Below are positions 9,548 to 18,601 of a stretch of DNA of 64,000 nucleotides, one piece after another. Source of the stretch: Planctomycetota bacterium (GTDB lineage: Bacteria > Planctomycetota > UBA1135 > GCA-002686595); NCBI GenBank assembly GCA_016795245.1, contig JAEUIA010000045.1:50578-114577 (forward strand), written 5' to 3'. The position numbers and the translations under genes are program-made. The notes beneath the pieces are model-generated. The model made no database searches. It was not told where the DNA came from and saw nothing but the letters and a program-made list of their open reading frames with translations. The stretch's first letter is position 1. Each line of letters begins with the position of its first letter.

Positions 9548-10206
9548 ACGCGCGGGTCATCATCCTGTTCGGCGCTCCCGGTGGAGGGAAGGGCACCCAG
9601 GCAACTCGGCTCTCGGCCGAGCTGAAGCTCCCGCACGTCTCGACCGGCGATCTGTTCCGCGAGAATCTGGCCCAGGGCACGGCGCTGGGCTTGCGCGCGA
9701 AGTCGTTCATGGAGTCAGGCAAGCTCGTTCCCGACGACGTCGTGCTCGACATGCTGTTCGATCGCGTGGCGCGCCCCGACTGCAAGCAGGGCTACCTGCT
9801 CGACGGTTTCCCGCGCACCCTGCCGCAAGCGGCGGCACTCGATGCGCGCCTCGCGGCCGCGAAGGCCAGCGTCCAAGTCATCCACCTCAAGGTGCCCGAG
9901 AGTGTTCTCGTCGAACGCCTCGTCGGGCGTCGCACCTGCAAGCAGTGCGGCAACATCCACCACGTCAAGTTCTCGGCGCCGAAGGCGGCCGGACGTTGCG
10001 ACAAGTGCAACGGAGAACTCGAGCAGCGGCGCGACGATTCGCCCGACGTCGTGACGAAGCGCCTCGCGACCTACCGCGCCGAGACGCAGCCGCTCGAAGG
10101 CCACTACAAGCAGGCCGGCATCCTCCACGAAGTGGACGGCAATCGCCCGGCCGACGAAGTCTTCAAGGCCCTGAAGCAGATCGCCACGGGAGTGGAGGTG
10201 CGCTGA
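9544..10206 (+). CDS. adk: Adenylate kinase with zinc-type LID (GTG start)
   Basis: 220 aa, interconverts ATP + AMP and 2 ADP. P-loop [10 protein letters not shown] at about residues 8-17; [10 protein letters not shown] for AMP binding; the LID carries four cysteines (CKQC at about 137-140 and CDKC at about 157-160) that should bind structural zinc as in Gram-positive enzymes. In many bacteria map lies between adk and infA; here infA follows directly with a 1-nt overlap (TGATG). Confidence 0.97.
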   Translation: MNARVIILFGAPGGGKGTQATRLSAELKLPHVSTGDLFRENLAQGTALGLRAKSFMESGKLVPDDVVLDMLFDRVARPDCKQGYLLDGFPRTLPQAAALDARLAAAKASVQVIHLKVPESVLVERLVGRRTCKQCGNIHHVKFSAPKAAGRCDKCNGELEQRRDDSPDVVTKRLATYRAETQPLEGHYKQAGILHEVDGNRPADEVFKALKQIATGVEVR

Positions 10207-10445
10207 TGGCCAAGGAAGAACCCATCACGGTCGAAGCCATGGTCACCGAGGCGTTGCCGAATGCGCGCTTCCGCGCGAAACTGGAGTCCGGCCACGAGAT
10301 CCTGGCGCACGTCAGCGGAAAGATGCGCATGCACTACATCCGCATCCTGCCGGGAGACAAGATCACCGTCGAAATGTCGCCCTACGACCTGACCAAGGGG
10401 CGCATCGTCTGCCGTGGCGAACGGCGAAAGAGAGTCGATTCATGA
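10206..10445 (+). CDS. infA: Translation initiation factor IF-1
   Basis: 79 aa, a single OB-fold S1-like domain that binds the A site of the 30S subunit. Signatures: [56 protein letters not shown]. The upstream part of the open frame is a shadow of adk. Overlaps rpmJ by 4 nt (ATGA). Confidence 0.97.
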   Translation: MAKEEPITVEAMVTEALPNARFRAKLESGHEILAHVSGKMRMHYIRILPGDKITVEMSPYDLTKGRIVCRGERRKRVDS

Positions 10446-10558
10446 AAGTCCGAAGCAGCGTTCGTCGCATGTGCGTGAACTGCAAGATCATCCGACGTCG
10501 CGGTACGGTCCGAGTCATCTGCTCGGATCCGCGCCACAAGCAGCGTCAGGGTCGCTAG
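10442..10558 (+). CDS. rpmJ: 50S ribosomal protein L36, zinc-binding form
   Basis: 38 aa, a small gene that is easily missed. The translation starts [20 protein letters not shown] and ends [13 protein letters not shown]. The zinc ligands C-x2-C, C and H are all present, so this is the C+ form. The ATG overlaps the infA stop (ATGA), and rpsM follows 44 nt later, the standard infA-rpmJ-rpsM order. Confidence 0.97.
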   Translation: MKVRSSVRRMCVNCKIIRRRGTVRVICSDPRHKQRQGR

Positions 10559-10602
10559 AGCGACCCCATCCCAGCGAAAGCCCAGAGACGGAGCCCTAAG
10601 AA

Positions 10603-10986
10603 ATGCCGCGTGTCATTGGAGTCGACATCCCCCCGAACAAGCGCCTCGAGATCGCGCTGACCTACATCTATGGTGTGGGCAACACCACGGCGCGCCAGGT
10701 GTGCGACGCGTTGAAGCTCGACCGTGGCATCAAGGCGCGCGATCTGACGGAAGAGCAGGTCGCCAACCTCGCCAACTACCTGCAGAAGGAGTACCCGGTC
10801 GAGGGCACGCTCCGTCGTCAGATCGCAGCCGCGATCGGGCGTCTGCGCGACATCAGCTGCTACCGCGGGATGCGTCACCGTCGTGGTCTGCCCGTTCGGG
10901 GTCAGCGCACGCGCACCAACTCGCGCACACGCAAGGGTCCGCGCAAGACGGTCGCCGGCAAGAAGTCCGTGAAGGGAATGAAGTAA
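10603..10986 (+). CDS. rpsM: 30S ribosomal protein S13
   Basis: 127 aa, head protein contacting P-site tRNA and L5. Signatures: [20 protein letters not shown], helix-two-turn-helix region, [19 protein letters not shown] and the [20 protein letters not shown] tail. First ribosomal gene of the alpha part of the operon. Confidence 0.98.
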   Translation: MPRVIGVDIPPNKRLEIALTYIYGVGNTTARQVCDALKLDRGIKARDLTEEQVANLANYLQKEYPVEGTLRRQIAAAIGRLRDISCYRGMRHRRGLPVRGQRTRTNSRTRKGPRKTVAGKKSVKGMK

Positions 10987-10987
10987 T

Positions 10988-11368
10988 ATGGGCAAGGCCG
11001 TCAAGAAGAAGCTCAAGAAGATCAGCTCGAAGGGCGTCGTCCACGTGAAGGCGAGCTTCAACAACACGCTGGTCACCGTCACGTCGACGAACGGCGAGGT
11101 GGTCTCGACCGGTTCCGCCGGTCAGGTCGGATTCAAGGGCACGCGCAAGAGCACGCCCTTCGGCGCTCAGCGCGCCGCCGAAAAAGCCGCCGCCACTGCG
11201 ATGCGCATGGGCGTGCGCGAAGTCGAAGTCCGCGTGAAGGGCGCCGGATCGGGCCGCGAGTCCGCCGTGCGCGCTCTGGCCAACTCCGGCCTGCGCGTCA
11301 TCTCGATCGAAGACGTCACACCGCTCCCGCACAACGGCTGCCGCGCTCGCAAGCGCCGCCGCGTCTAA
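10988..11368 (+). CDS. rpsK: 30S ribosomal protein S11
   Basis: 126 aa, platform protein. Signatures: [55 protein letters not shown] and the [16 protein letters not shown] end. Adjacent to rpsM with one intervening base. Confidence 0.98.
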   Translation: MGKAVKKKLKKISSKGVVHVKASFNNTLVTVTSTNGEVVSTGSAGQVGFKGTRKSTPFGAQRAAEKAAATAMRMGVREVEVRVKGAGSGRESAVRALANSGLRVISIEDVTPLPHNGCRARKRRRV

Positions 11369-11392
11369 GCACAAGGCCAGGAAACCAGAACC

Positions 11393-12019
11393 ATGTCTCG
11401 TATCACCGATCACAAGTGCAAGCTCTGCCGCCGCGAAGGCATGAAGCTTTTCCTCAAAGGACAGCGTTGCTTCACCGAGAAGTGCGCCGTTTCACGCCGC
11501 GACTATCCGCCGGGTGTGCACGCTCAGAAGCGCGCCAAGGTCACCGAATACGGTGTCCGCTTGCGTGAGAAGCAGAAGCTGAAGCGCATCTACGGCGTCG
11601 GCGAGAAGCAGTTCAAGCTGTACTTCAAGGAAGCCGTGCGCCTCAGCGGCAACACGGGCGAGAACTTGATGGTGCTGCTCGAGCGTCGCCTCGACAACGT
11701 CGTCGTCTCGAGCGGGCTGGCGCTGTCGCGCAATCACGCACGTCAGATGATCAACCACGGCCACTTCCGCGTGAACACGAAGAAGGTCGACATCTGCTCG
11801 TACCAACTGCGTCCGGGCGACGTGATCCAGCCGGGCACGGCCGAGAACACGCGCAAGATGGTCTCGGAGGCCGTCGAAGTGAACAAGAGCCAGCCGGTTC
11901 CGGCGTGGATCGAAGTCACCGGCGACACCTTGAGCTCGCGCGTCGTCGGCATCCCGCGCCGCGAAGACGTCCCGCACCCGATTCAGGAACAGCTCATCAT
12001 CGAGCTTTGCTCGAAGTAG
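11393..12019 (+). CDS. rpsD: 30S ribosomal protein S4
   Basis: 208 aa, 16S rRNA assembly initiator. N-terminal cysteines (CKLCRREG, and a second Cys pair further on) suggest a zinc site as in Bacillus-type S4. The S4 RNA-binding domain is visible (ERRLDNVVVSSGLALSRNHARQMINHGHFRVN). The last 17 nt of the gene are repeated 6 bp downstream (see repeat entry). Confidence 0.98.
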   Translation: MSRITDHKCKLCRREGMKLFLKGQRCFTEKCAVSRRDYPPGVHAQKRAKVTEYGVRLREKQKLKRIYGVGEKQFKLYFKEAVRLSGNTGENLMVLLERRLDNVVVSSGLALSRNHARQMINHGHFRVNTKKVDICSYQLRPGDVIQPGTAENTRKMVSEAVEVNKSQPVPAWIEVTGDTLSSRVVGIPRREDVPHPIQEQLIIELCSK

Positions 12020-12043
12020 TCACGGAGCTTTGCTCGAAGTAAT
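12002..12043 (+). repeat. Tandem duplication of the rpsD 3' end
   Basis: A 17-bp sequence (GAGCTTTGCTCGAAGTA) covering the last codons of rpsD at 12002-12018 recurs at 12025-12041, period 23 bp. The second copy carries a TAA where the first has TAG. It lies in the 165-bp gap before rpoA, which also holds a C5/G5 inverted repeat around 12080-12106. It looks like a slippage or unequal-recombination duplication. Confidence 0.85.
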
Positions 12044-12184
12044 CCCCTTCATCCTCGCCGCGCATGCAGATGAGCTGCCGGCCCCCGAACTAGACGCGGG
12101 GGTCTGACAGCTCGAAACAGCCGGCGAAGAAGTCCTCCCGCAAGAACCCCTAGGGAAACGTCTAGCCCCAAGGAACCCCACACC

Positions 12185-13174
12185 ATGCGTATCCGTTGGC
12201 GTAATTTCGAGCTGCCCAGCAAGGTGCAGCCCGATGCCGAAACACTCACGAACACCTACGGCCGATTCATCATCGAGCCGTTCGAACGCGGCTTCGGTCA
12301 CACGATCGGAAACGGCCTGCGTCGCGTGCTGCTCTCGTCGATCGAGGGCACCGCGCTCGCGAGCGTCAAGATCGAGGGCGCGAACCACGAGTTCGACGCG
12401 CTCGAGAGCGTCTACGAGGACGTGACCGACATCATCCTCAACTTGAAGCGCCTGCGCGTTCAGTACGAAGGTCAGCACGACCTCAAGTGCCGCATCCAGA
12501 AGACCGGCAAGGGCCCGGTCACCGGCGCCGACGTGATCCTCGAAGGGGATGCGAAGGTCGCCAACCCCGAGATGCACATCTGCACGCTGACGGCGAACCG
12601 CAGCATCAACATCGAGATGGTGGTGAAGCGCGGCCGCGGCTACGTGCCGGCCGAAGACAACACGAACGAGTACCAGCAGCTCGGGACGATTCCGGTCGAC
12701 TCGATCTTCTCGCCCGTTCACCGCGTGCGCTACTCGATCGAAGCGACGCGCGTGGGCAAGCTCACGAACTACGACCGCCTGGTCCTCGAAGTCTGGACCG
12801 ACGGCACCGTCACGCCGGAACTGGCGCTCGTCGAGTCCGCCAAGATCTACCGCAAGCACTTGAACCCCTTCGTGCTCTACAGCTCGAGCCGCGACGAGTT
12901 CCCGGTGATCGAGGATCCGACCACGTCGGAGTTCAACCAGAAGAACCGCGAGACGTCGGAGCTGAACAAGCTCCTCTCGGCTCCGATCAGCGAACTCGAG
13001 TTGTCGGTGCGCGCGCGCAACTGCCTCGACGGTGCGAACCTCCAGACCCTGGGCGATCTCGTGTCCTTGAGCGAGAACGAAGTCATGAACCTGAAGAACC
13101 TCGGCAAGACCAGCCTGACCGAGATCAAGAACAAGCTGACCGAGCGCGGATTGTCGCTCGGGATGTCGAGCTGA
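12185..13174 (+). CDS. rpoA: DNA-directed RNA polymerase subunit alpha
   Basis: 329 aa, full length. The N-terminal dimerisation domain shows FIIEPFERGFGHTIGNGLRRVLLSS at about residues 24-48. The C-terminal domain, about residues 262-325, shows ELSVRARNCLDGANLQTLGDL and NLKNLGKTSLTEIKNKL and binds UP elements and activators. Standard alpha-operon position, but with a 165-bp gap after rpsD instead of tight packing. Confidence 0.98.
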   Translation: MRIRWRNFELPSKVQPDAETLTNTYGRFIIEPFERGFGHTIGNGLRRVLLSSIEGTALASVKIEGANHEFDALESVYEDVTDIILNLKRLRVQYEGQHDLKCRIQKTGKGPVTGADVILEGDAKVANPEMHICTLTANRSINIEMVVKRGRGYVPAEDNTNEYQQLGTIPVDSIFSPVHRVRYSIEATRVGKLTNYDRLVLEVWTDGTVTPELALVESAKIYRKHLNPFVLYSSSRDEFPVIEDPTTSEFNQKNRETSELNKLLSAPISELELSVRARNCLDGANLQTLGDLVSLSENEVMNLKNLGKTSLTEIKNKLTERGLSLGMSS

Positions 13175-13192
13175 GAGACACACGAGGAAGCC

Positions 13193-13573
13193 ATGAGACA
13201 CCGCTGCGCAGGTAATCGACTCGGTCGCACGACCAGTCACCGCATCGCCATGATGAAGAACATGGCGAACTCCCTCCTTCTGCACGAACGCATCGTGACG
13301 ACGCCCGCCAAGGCGAAGGTCGTGAAGCCGTTCGTCGAGAAGCTCATCACGCTCGCCAAGGAAGACAACCAGGCGACGCGTCGCCGTGCGTTCGCCGCCT
13401 TGCGCGACAAGGCGATGACCACCAAGCTGTTCGACACGATCGGACCGCGCTTCAAGTCCAGGCCCGGCGGCTACTGCCGCATCCTGCACCTCTCGAAGAA
13501 TCGCCTCGGCGACAACGGCGAGCGCGTCATCTTCGAACTCGTTGAGCGATCCGAAGTGGAAGCCGCGACCTAG
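13193..13573 (+). CDS. rplQ: 50S ribosomal protein L17
   Basis: 126 aa. Signatures: MRHRCAGNRLGRTTSHRIAM, NSLLLHERIVTTPAKAKVVKPFVEKLI, and a C-terminal strand region with NRLGDNGERVIFELVE. Last gene of the operon; dnaE converges from the other strand 250 bp later. Confidence 0.97.
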   Translation: MRHRCAGNRLGRTTSHRIAMMKNMANSLLLHERIVTTPAKAKVVKPFVEKLITLAKEDNQATRRRAFAALRDKAMTTKLFDTIGPRFKSRPGGYCRILHLSKNRLGDNGERVIFELVERSEVEAAT

Positions 13574-13578
13574 TCGCG

Positions 13579-13638
13579 CGAGCCGGCGAATTCGCCGGCT
13601 CCAGCACTTCCGAGCCGGCGAATTCGCCGGCTCCAGCA
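13579..13638. repeat. Two tandem copies of a perfect 22-bp palindrome after rplQ
   Basis: AGCCGGCGAATTCGCCGGCT, flanked by one more G/C pair, occurs at 13580-13601 and again at 13612-13633. Both copies sit in a longer shared block ending CCAGCA. Period 32 bp. Either copy could fold into an 11-bp hairpin. Position between convergent rplQ and dnaE fits a bidirectional terminator or a REP-like repeat; no T-run follows. The rest of the 13574-13824 gap shows nothing recognisable. Confidence 0.85.
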
Positions 13639-13824
13639 GTGGAGGGACTTGCGACACAGGTCCCTGCCCTCCCGCCCTCGTCCACCCGCCCGGCCTTCAT
13701 CCGCCGCCGCGGGTGGCTGCATGTCCCGCGTGCCTCCTCGGCTCCAAACGGCCACCCGCAGTGGCCTCGGTTGTGTGCCGGGTCTTGATCCAGTCACGGT
13801 ATCCAAACGGCTCCGGCTCGCTGT

Positions 13825-16800
13825 TCAGATCTTCGCCAGCTTCACGCGCCCGCGCCCGAGCAGTCCGTCGATGTCCTTCGCGAACGCCTCGCTGATCGTC
13901 ACGCGACACTCATTCCCTGTGCGCACGCGCCGCAACTTCCCGTCCAGCCCCGTGACCTGCAGATAGAACGGGTTCTTTCCGCGGTGTTTCGCGAGCACGG
14001 CGCGCAGCGCATCCAACTGTCCCGCGTCGTCGGGTGTCAGGTCGACGAGCACGCCGCCTTGGAAGCGTGACAACGCCTCTTCGATGGTCAAGATCTCCTC
14101 CAAGAGCAGCGCCGGTTCTTCCGCACCCTCCTCGAGCTTGGCGCGCGCGACCACGATCTGGCCTTCTTCGATCCGGTGCTTGTTCTCTTCGAACGTGCGC
14201 GGGAACACCGTCACGCCGACGCTCGCGCGCAGGTCTTCGAGACGGAATCTGCACATCCTGCGTCCAGCGAGCGAGCCCGAGCGCACGATCGCTTCCGACT
14301 TGGACAAGATCAGCCCCGCGACCGTGACCTCGGTGCCGCCGCGCACGCTGGACAATTCATCGATGCGCACGGTCGAGAGCAAGGACAGCAATCCGCCGCG
14401 TTCTTCCAACGGGTGGCCCGAGAGGTAGAAGCCCAGCGCTTCGAACTCCGCACGCAGGGTCTCGGCGCGCGAGAAGGCCTTGGAATCGTCGATGCCGTCG
14501 CTCGCCGCGACCGCCTTCGCGGTGGGGGAGGCCGGTGCCGCCCCGAACAGACTGCCCTGACCGCTCTTGCGGTCCGCAGCCTGCCGCGCGCCCTCGGCTT
14601 GCGTGCGATCCAAGGCCGCGAGCACTGCGCCGCGGTTGTGGCCTTGCGCGTCGAACGAGCCGCTCTTGATCAGCGCTTCCCACGTGGTCTTGCCGACTTC
14701 CGTCGTCTCCAACTCGCAGCACAAGGCGTGCAGCGTCGGCTTGACGTTCTTCGCGGCGAGCCGCGCGCGCGCCGCGATCAGAGCTTCGATCGCCTTGGGG
14801 CCGGTGCCCTTGATCGCGCCGAAGCCGAAGCGCAGCGCGGTGTCTTCGGGCTCGAACTCCCACTGCGAACGTTCGATCGTCGGCGGACGGATCTCGATGT
14901 TCGCGCGGCGCGCGTCGTCGAGCAGATCCTTGACCTTGGCCGACGTGCTCATTTCGCACGACAAGTTCGCCGCCAGGAAGGCGCTCCTGAAGTTCGCCTT
15001 CAAGAACGCGGTCTGGTACGTGATCATCGCGTAGGCGGTCGAGTGCGACTTGTTGAAGCCGTAACCGCCGAACTTGAGGATGTTGTCCCAGACTTCGCGC
15101 GCGACGTTTTCCGCGCAGCCGTTGGCGACGGCGCCCGTGACGAATTGCTCGGAGAATTTGGCCATGATCTCGGGCTTCTTCTTGCCCATGGCCTTGCGCA
15201 GGTTGTCGGCTTCGTTCAACGCGAAGCGGCCCAACGCGCTCGAGATCAACATGACCTGTTCCTGGTAGACGATGCAGCCGTACGTGTCCTTCAGGATCGC
15301 TTCGATCGAGGGGTGCGGATACTCGATGGCTTCCTGGCCGTGCTTGCGGCGTATGAACATCTCGACCATGCCGGACTCCAGCGGTCCGGGTCTGAAGAGC
15401 GCGAGCACGGCGATGATGTCTTCGAAGCAGTCGGGCTTGATGCGCGCGAGCAGCTTCTTCATCCCTTCGGATTCGAGTTGGAACACACCCAGCGTGTCGC
15501 CGGCGACGAGCAGCTTGTAGGTCGCCGGGTCGTTGGGCGGCAGCGCGTCCAGATCAGGCGGCGTGCCGCCTTGCTTGACGATGTTCTGCAGGCACTTCTC
15601 GAGGATCGTGAGCGTGCGCAGGCCCAGGTAATCCATCTTCAAGAGGCCCAGCTCTTCGAGCTGCGGCGCCGGCCACTGCGTGCAGATGTCGTCGCCGTTC
15701 TTCGCGAGCGGCACGTACTCGACGATCGGCTTGTCGGCGATCACGACTCCCGCCGCGTGGGTCGAGATGTGGCGCGCGAGTCCTTCGAGCGGGAGCGAGA
15801 TCTGGAACAGCTCCTGGATGTCGGGGCGATCCTTCTGGAAGGCCTTGAGGTCGGCTTCGGTTTCGAGCGCGACCTTCAAGGACGGCGCGCCCGGTCCGGC
15901 CGGGATCTTCTTCGAGATCCGGTCGACCTCGCCCAGCGGGATGTCGAGCGCGCGCCCGACGTCGCGCACGACGGTGCGCGAGGCCATGGTGCCGAAGGTG
16001 ACGATCTGCGCGACGTTTTCATTGCCGTAGCGGCGGCGCGTGTAGTCGAGGACGCGCGGTCGGCCGTCCATGCAGAAGTCGATGTCGATGTCGGGCATCG
16101 ACACGCGCGAGCTGTTCAAGAAGCGCTCGAAGAGCAGGTCGTAGCGCAGCGGATCGACACGCGTGATGCCCAGCAAGTACGCGACGATCGAACCCGCTGC
16201 CGACCCGCGTCCGGGTCCGACTGGGATCTTCTGCTCGCGCGACCACCGGATCAGGTCCCACACGATCAAGAAGTAGCTCACGAACCCGAGTTCGCGGATC
16301 ACGCGCCGCTCGTAGTCGACGCGCGCGCGCGCGCCCTCGTGGCCCGGGCCGTAGAGGCGCACCAGGCCCTCTTCCAGCAGCCGGTCGAACAGCACGTCGG
16401 CCGACTCGCCGTTGTCCGGTGTGAAGATCGGCAGGTGGTACTTGCCGAATTCGATGTCGACGTCGACCTGGTCGGCCACATCCATCGTCGCGCGCACCGA
16501 GTCGGGGAGATCGCGGAACATGTGTCCCATCTCCTCGCGCGTCTTGAAGAACAGCGTGTTCGTCTCGAAACGGAAGCGCTTCTCGTCCTTGCGCTTGGCG
16601 CCTGTGTTGATGCACAGGAGCACGTCTTGCGCCTGGCAATCTTCCTCGCGCAGGTAATGGATGTCGTTCGTGGCGACGAGCGGGATGCCGGTCTGCTGGT
16701 GGATGCGCACCATCGCCTCGTTCACGCGCGTCTGCATCTCGAGCCCGTTGCGCTGCAGTTCCAGCCAGAAATGTTCCGGTCCGAAGATGTCGCGCCAGGT

Positions 16801-17289
16801 CGTCGCCAGATCCAGCGCGTCGTTCTCGCCGCCCGCGAGACACAGCTGCGACAGTTCGCTCGCAAGACACCCCGACAAGCACGTGATGCCGGCTGCGTAC
16901 TGCTTCAAGACTTCGCGGTCGATGCGCGGGCGGAAGTGGTAGCCCTCGACGTAGGCGATCGACGCCAGCTTGATCAGGTTCTTGTAGCCCTGCGCATTGC
17001 GCGCGATGAGCGTGAGGTGGTTGTAGCCGTTGCCCTTGCCCTTGTTGTGCGGCTCGTGGCGCGAGCGCCTCGCGATGTAGACCTCGCAACCGATCAGGGG
17101 CTTCACACCGCCCGCTTTCGCCTTCTGATACAGCTCGATCGCACCGAACATGTTCCCGTGATCGGTCAGCGCGAGAGCGGTCTGCTTGTCCCGGTTACAC
17201 GCTTCGACCAGATCGCCGATGCGGTTTGCACCGTCGAGGAGGCTGTACTCCGAATGAACGTGGAGGTGGACGAAGTCGGGAGAGGACAC
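13825..17289 (-). CDS. dnaE: DNA polymerase III subunit alpha
   Basis: 1154 aa, the replicative polymerase. The N-terminal PHP domain begins FVHLHVHSEYSLLDG with DHGNMFG following. The catalytic core has GPGRGSAAGSIVAYLLGIT and the metal-binding PDIDIDFCMDGR at about residues 398-409. A helix-hairpin-helix region and a C-terminal OB-fold start near residue 985 (TVAGLILSKSEAIVRSG). This is the DnaE1 type. It lies 15 nt after the argF-like gene on the same strand, so the two are probably cotranscribed. Confidence 0.97.
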   Translation of the reverse strand: MSSPDFVHLHVHSEYSLLDGANRIGDLVEACNRDKQTALALTDHGNMFGAIELYQKAKAGGVKPLIGCEVYIARRSRHEPHNKGKGNGYNHLTLIARNAQGYKNLIKLASIAYVEGYHFRPRIDREVLKQYAAGITCLSGCLASELSQLCLAGGENDALDLATTWRDIFGPEHFWLELQRNGLEMQTRVNEAMVRIHQQTGIPLVATNDIHYLREEDCQAQDVLLCINTGAKRKDEKRFRFETNTLFFKTREEMGHMFRDLPDSVRATMDVADQVDVDIEFGKYHLPIFTPDNGESADVLFDRLLEEGLVRLYGPGHEGARARVDYERRVIRELGFVSYFLIVWDLIRWSREQKIPVGPGRGSAAGSIVAYLLGITRVDPLRYDLLFERFLNSSRVSMPDIDIDFCMDGRPRVLDYTRRRYGNENVAQIVTFGTMASRTVVRDVGRALDIPLGEVDRISKKIPAGPGAPSLKVALETEADLKAFQKDRPDIQELFQISLPLEGLARHISTHAAGVVIADKPIVEYVPLAKNGDDICTQWPAPQLEELGLLKMDYLGLRTLTILEKCLQNIVKQGGTPPDLDALPPNDPATYKLLVAGDTLGVFQLESEGMKKLLARIKPDCFEDIIAVLALFRPGPLESGMVEMFIRRKHGQEAIEYPHPSIEAILKDTYGCIVYQEQVMLISSALGRFALNEADNLRKAMGKKKPEIMAKFSEQFVTGAVANGCAENVAREVWDNILKFGGYGFNKSHSTAYAMITYQTAFLKANFRSAFLAANLSCEMSTSAKVKDLLDDARRANIEIRPPTIERSQWEFEPEDTALRFGFGAIKGTGPKAIEALIAARARLAAKNVKPTLHALCCELETTEVGKTTWEALIKSGSFDAQGHNRGAVLAALDRTQAEGARQAADRKSGQGSLFGAAPASPTAKAVAASDGIDDSKAFSRAETLRAEFEALGFYLSGHPLEERGGLLSLLSTVRIDELSSVRGGTEVTVAGLILSKSEAIVRSGSLAGRRMCRFRLEDLRASVGVTVFPRTFEENKHRIEEGQIVVARAKLEEGAEEPALLLEEILTIEEALSRFQGGVLVDLTPDDAGQLDALRAVLAKHRGKNPFYLQVTGLDGKLRRVRTGNECRVTISEAFAKDIDGLLGRGRVKLAKI

Positions 17290-17304
17290 GGGGCGCCTTC
17301 GGGA

Positions 17305-18321
17305 TCATGTGCGGTTGAACTTGACCAGCACGGCTTTCTGCGTGTGGAGACGGTTTTCTGCCTGTGCGTAGATCAGGCTGCGCGCGCCGTCGAAGACCTC
17401 GTCGGTGACTTCGAGGTTGCGGCGCACCGGCATCGCGTGCATGAGTTTCGCGTCAGCGCCCTGGCGCATCAACGCTTCGTCGATCATCCACCCGCGTTCG
17501 CGTGCGCGGCGGCTGGCGGAGAGCGTGGGATTGCCGTAGTCCTCGATCCCTTGCCACGAGCGCGCGTACACGACGTGCGCGCCGCTGACCGCGTCCTTGG
17601 CGGACAGACCGGTCTCGACCGTGGTGCCCGCGATCTCGGCGATGTGCGCGGCGGAACTCAAGACCTCGTCGTCGAGCTCGTAGCCGCTCGGGTGCGCGAC
17701 GCGCACGTCCATGCCGGCGCGCGCCGCCGACAACAAGAGCGAGTTGGTCACGGCCGAACTCGCCGGTGTGGGGGAGTTGGTCCACACGATCGCGAGCTTC
17801 TTCTTGCGCAACGGGCCCAAGGTCTCGCGCAGCGTCAACAGATCGGCGAGCGACTGCAGCGGGTGCCACAGCGCGCTCTCCATGTTGATCACCGGGACCT
17901 CGGCGTAGCGCGCCCACGATTGGATGTCTTCGTCGCGGCGGTCGATGGCCCACGATTGCCCGCCCAGCGCGGGCCGGATCGCGAGCACGTTGACGTAGCG
18001 CGACAACACCGCCGCGGCGTCCTTCACGTGCTCGGGTGACTTGCCGTCCATGCGGCCGCCGACGGTGGTCTCGAGCTCCCAGAAATCCGAGCTGGCGTTG
18101 AGGTTGATCGAGTGCCCTCCGAGCTGCTGCATCGCCGCCTCGAAGCTCGCGCGCGTGCGCAGGCTGCCGCGGAAAAACAGCATCCCGACGCTCTTCCCGT
18201 TCAGCTGGAAGCCGCCCGGGCGGCGCTTGATCCGGCTCGAGAGATCGAGCAGGTCGTCGACGTCTTGCTCCGGCAGGTCGTGAAGGCGGATCAGGTGCGC
18301 GATGGGCGGCTTCTCGGACAT
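17305..18321 (-). CDS. N-acylornithine carbamoyltransferase-like protein (ArgF' family)
   Basis: 338 aa. Transcarbamylase fold: carbamoyl-phosphate motif SLRTRASFE at about residues 50-58, then INMESALWHPLQSLADLL. The C-terminal AQAENRLHTQKA and the motif MHAMPVRRNLEVTD resemble the N-acetylornithine (Xanthomonas) and N-succinylornithine (Bacteroides) enzymes more than ordinary OTCase, as recalled without a search. This suggests arginine synthesis through acylated intermediates. Odd: the HCLP loop normal for these enzymes reads HAMP, so the usual Cys is missing. Start chosen at MSEKPPIAHL; an in-frame N-terminal extension of 28 basic residues is unlikely. Confidence 0.82.
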   Translation of the reverse strand: MSEKPPIAHLIRLHDLPEQDVDDLLDLSSRIKRRPGGFQLNGKSVGMLFFRGSLRTRASFEAAMQQLGGHSINLNASSDFWELETTVGGRMDGKSPEHVKDAAAVLSRYVNVLAIRPALGGQSWAIDRRDEDIQSWARYAEVPVINMESALWHPLQSLADLLTLRETLGPLRKKKLAIVWTNSPTPASSAVTNSLLLSAARAGMDVRVAHPSGYELDDEVLSSAAHIAEIAGTTVETGLSAKDAVSGAHVVYARSWQGIEDYGNPTLSASRRARERGWMIDEALMRQGADAKLMHAMPVRRNLEVTDEVFDGARSLIYAQAENRLHTQKAVLVKFNRT

Positions 18322-18328
18322 GTGCCCT

Positions 18329-18358
18329 AGACTACGGCGCTCGGTGCGGCGAATCCAA
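18329..18358 (-). promoter_or_regulatory. Sigma-70-type promoter for the argF'-like gene and dnaE
   Basis: On the minus strand TTGGAT (18353-18358) is followed after 18 bp by TAGTCT (18329-18334). The start codon is only 7 nt past the -10, so the transcript would be leaderless or nearly so. No Shine-Dalgarno is visible upstream of the ATG, consistent with that. Pattern-based inference. Confidence 0.5.
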
Positions 18359-18398
18359 GACCACCCTGCGCCTCTCGCGCCGCGGAGGCGCGCTCGCC

Positions 18399-18427
18399 TT
18401 GACACTCCCGCACCGCGCCGCTACAAC
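18399..18427 (+). promoter_or_regulatory. Sigma-70-type promoter for tRNA-Arg(ACG)
   Basis: Perfect -35 hexamer TTGACA (18399-18404), 17-bp spacer, then TACAAC (18422-18427). The mature tRNA begins 12 nt after the -10. It is the best consensus promoter seen in the window. It probably drives the tRNA and may read on into tadA. Confidence 0.7.
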
Positions 18428-18438
18428 CTTCGCCCCGC

Positions 18439-18515
18439 GCACCCTTAGCTCAATTGGATAGAGCATCTGACTACGGATCAGAAGGTTAGTGGTTCGAGTC
18501 CACTAGGGTGTACCA
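18439..18515 (+). tRNA. tRNA-Arg(ACG)
   Basis: 77 nt including encoded CCA. The acceptor stem GCACCCT pairs with AGGGTGT (one G-U). The D arm contains TAGCTCAATTGGATAGAGC; the anticodon loop is CTACGGA in CTGACTACGGATCAG with anticodon ACG; the T arm is GGTTCGAGTCC. A34 of this tRNA is the substrate of TadA, which is encoded 86 bp downstream. Confidence 0.97.
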
Positions 18516-18601
18516 GTCCACCATCGAGGACCGTGCCCACCGGCACCCCTCGTGCACCTTGAAAGCCAGACCTCCGGGCCCACCGACCGCGCCCGAGCCC
18601 C

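Noticed and set aside
14176..18039. Plus-strand open frame of nearly 1300 codons opposite dnaE and the argF'-like gene
   Set aside because: dnaE and the carbamoyltransferase have full family motifs on the minus strand; the plus-strand product is low-complexity.
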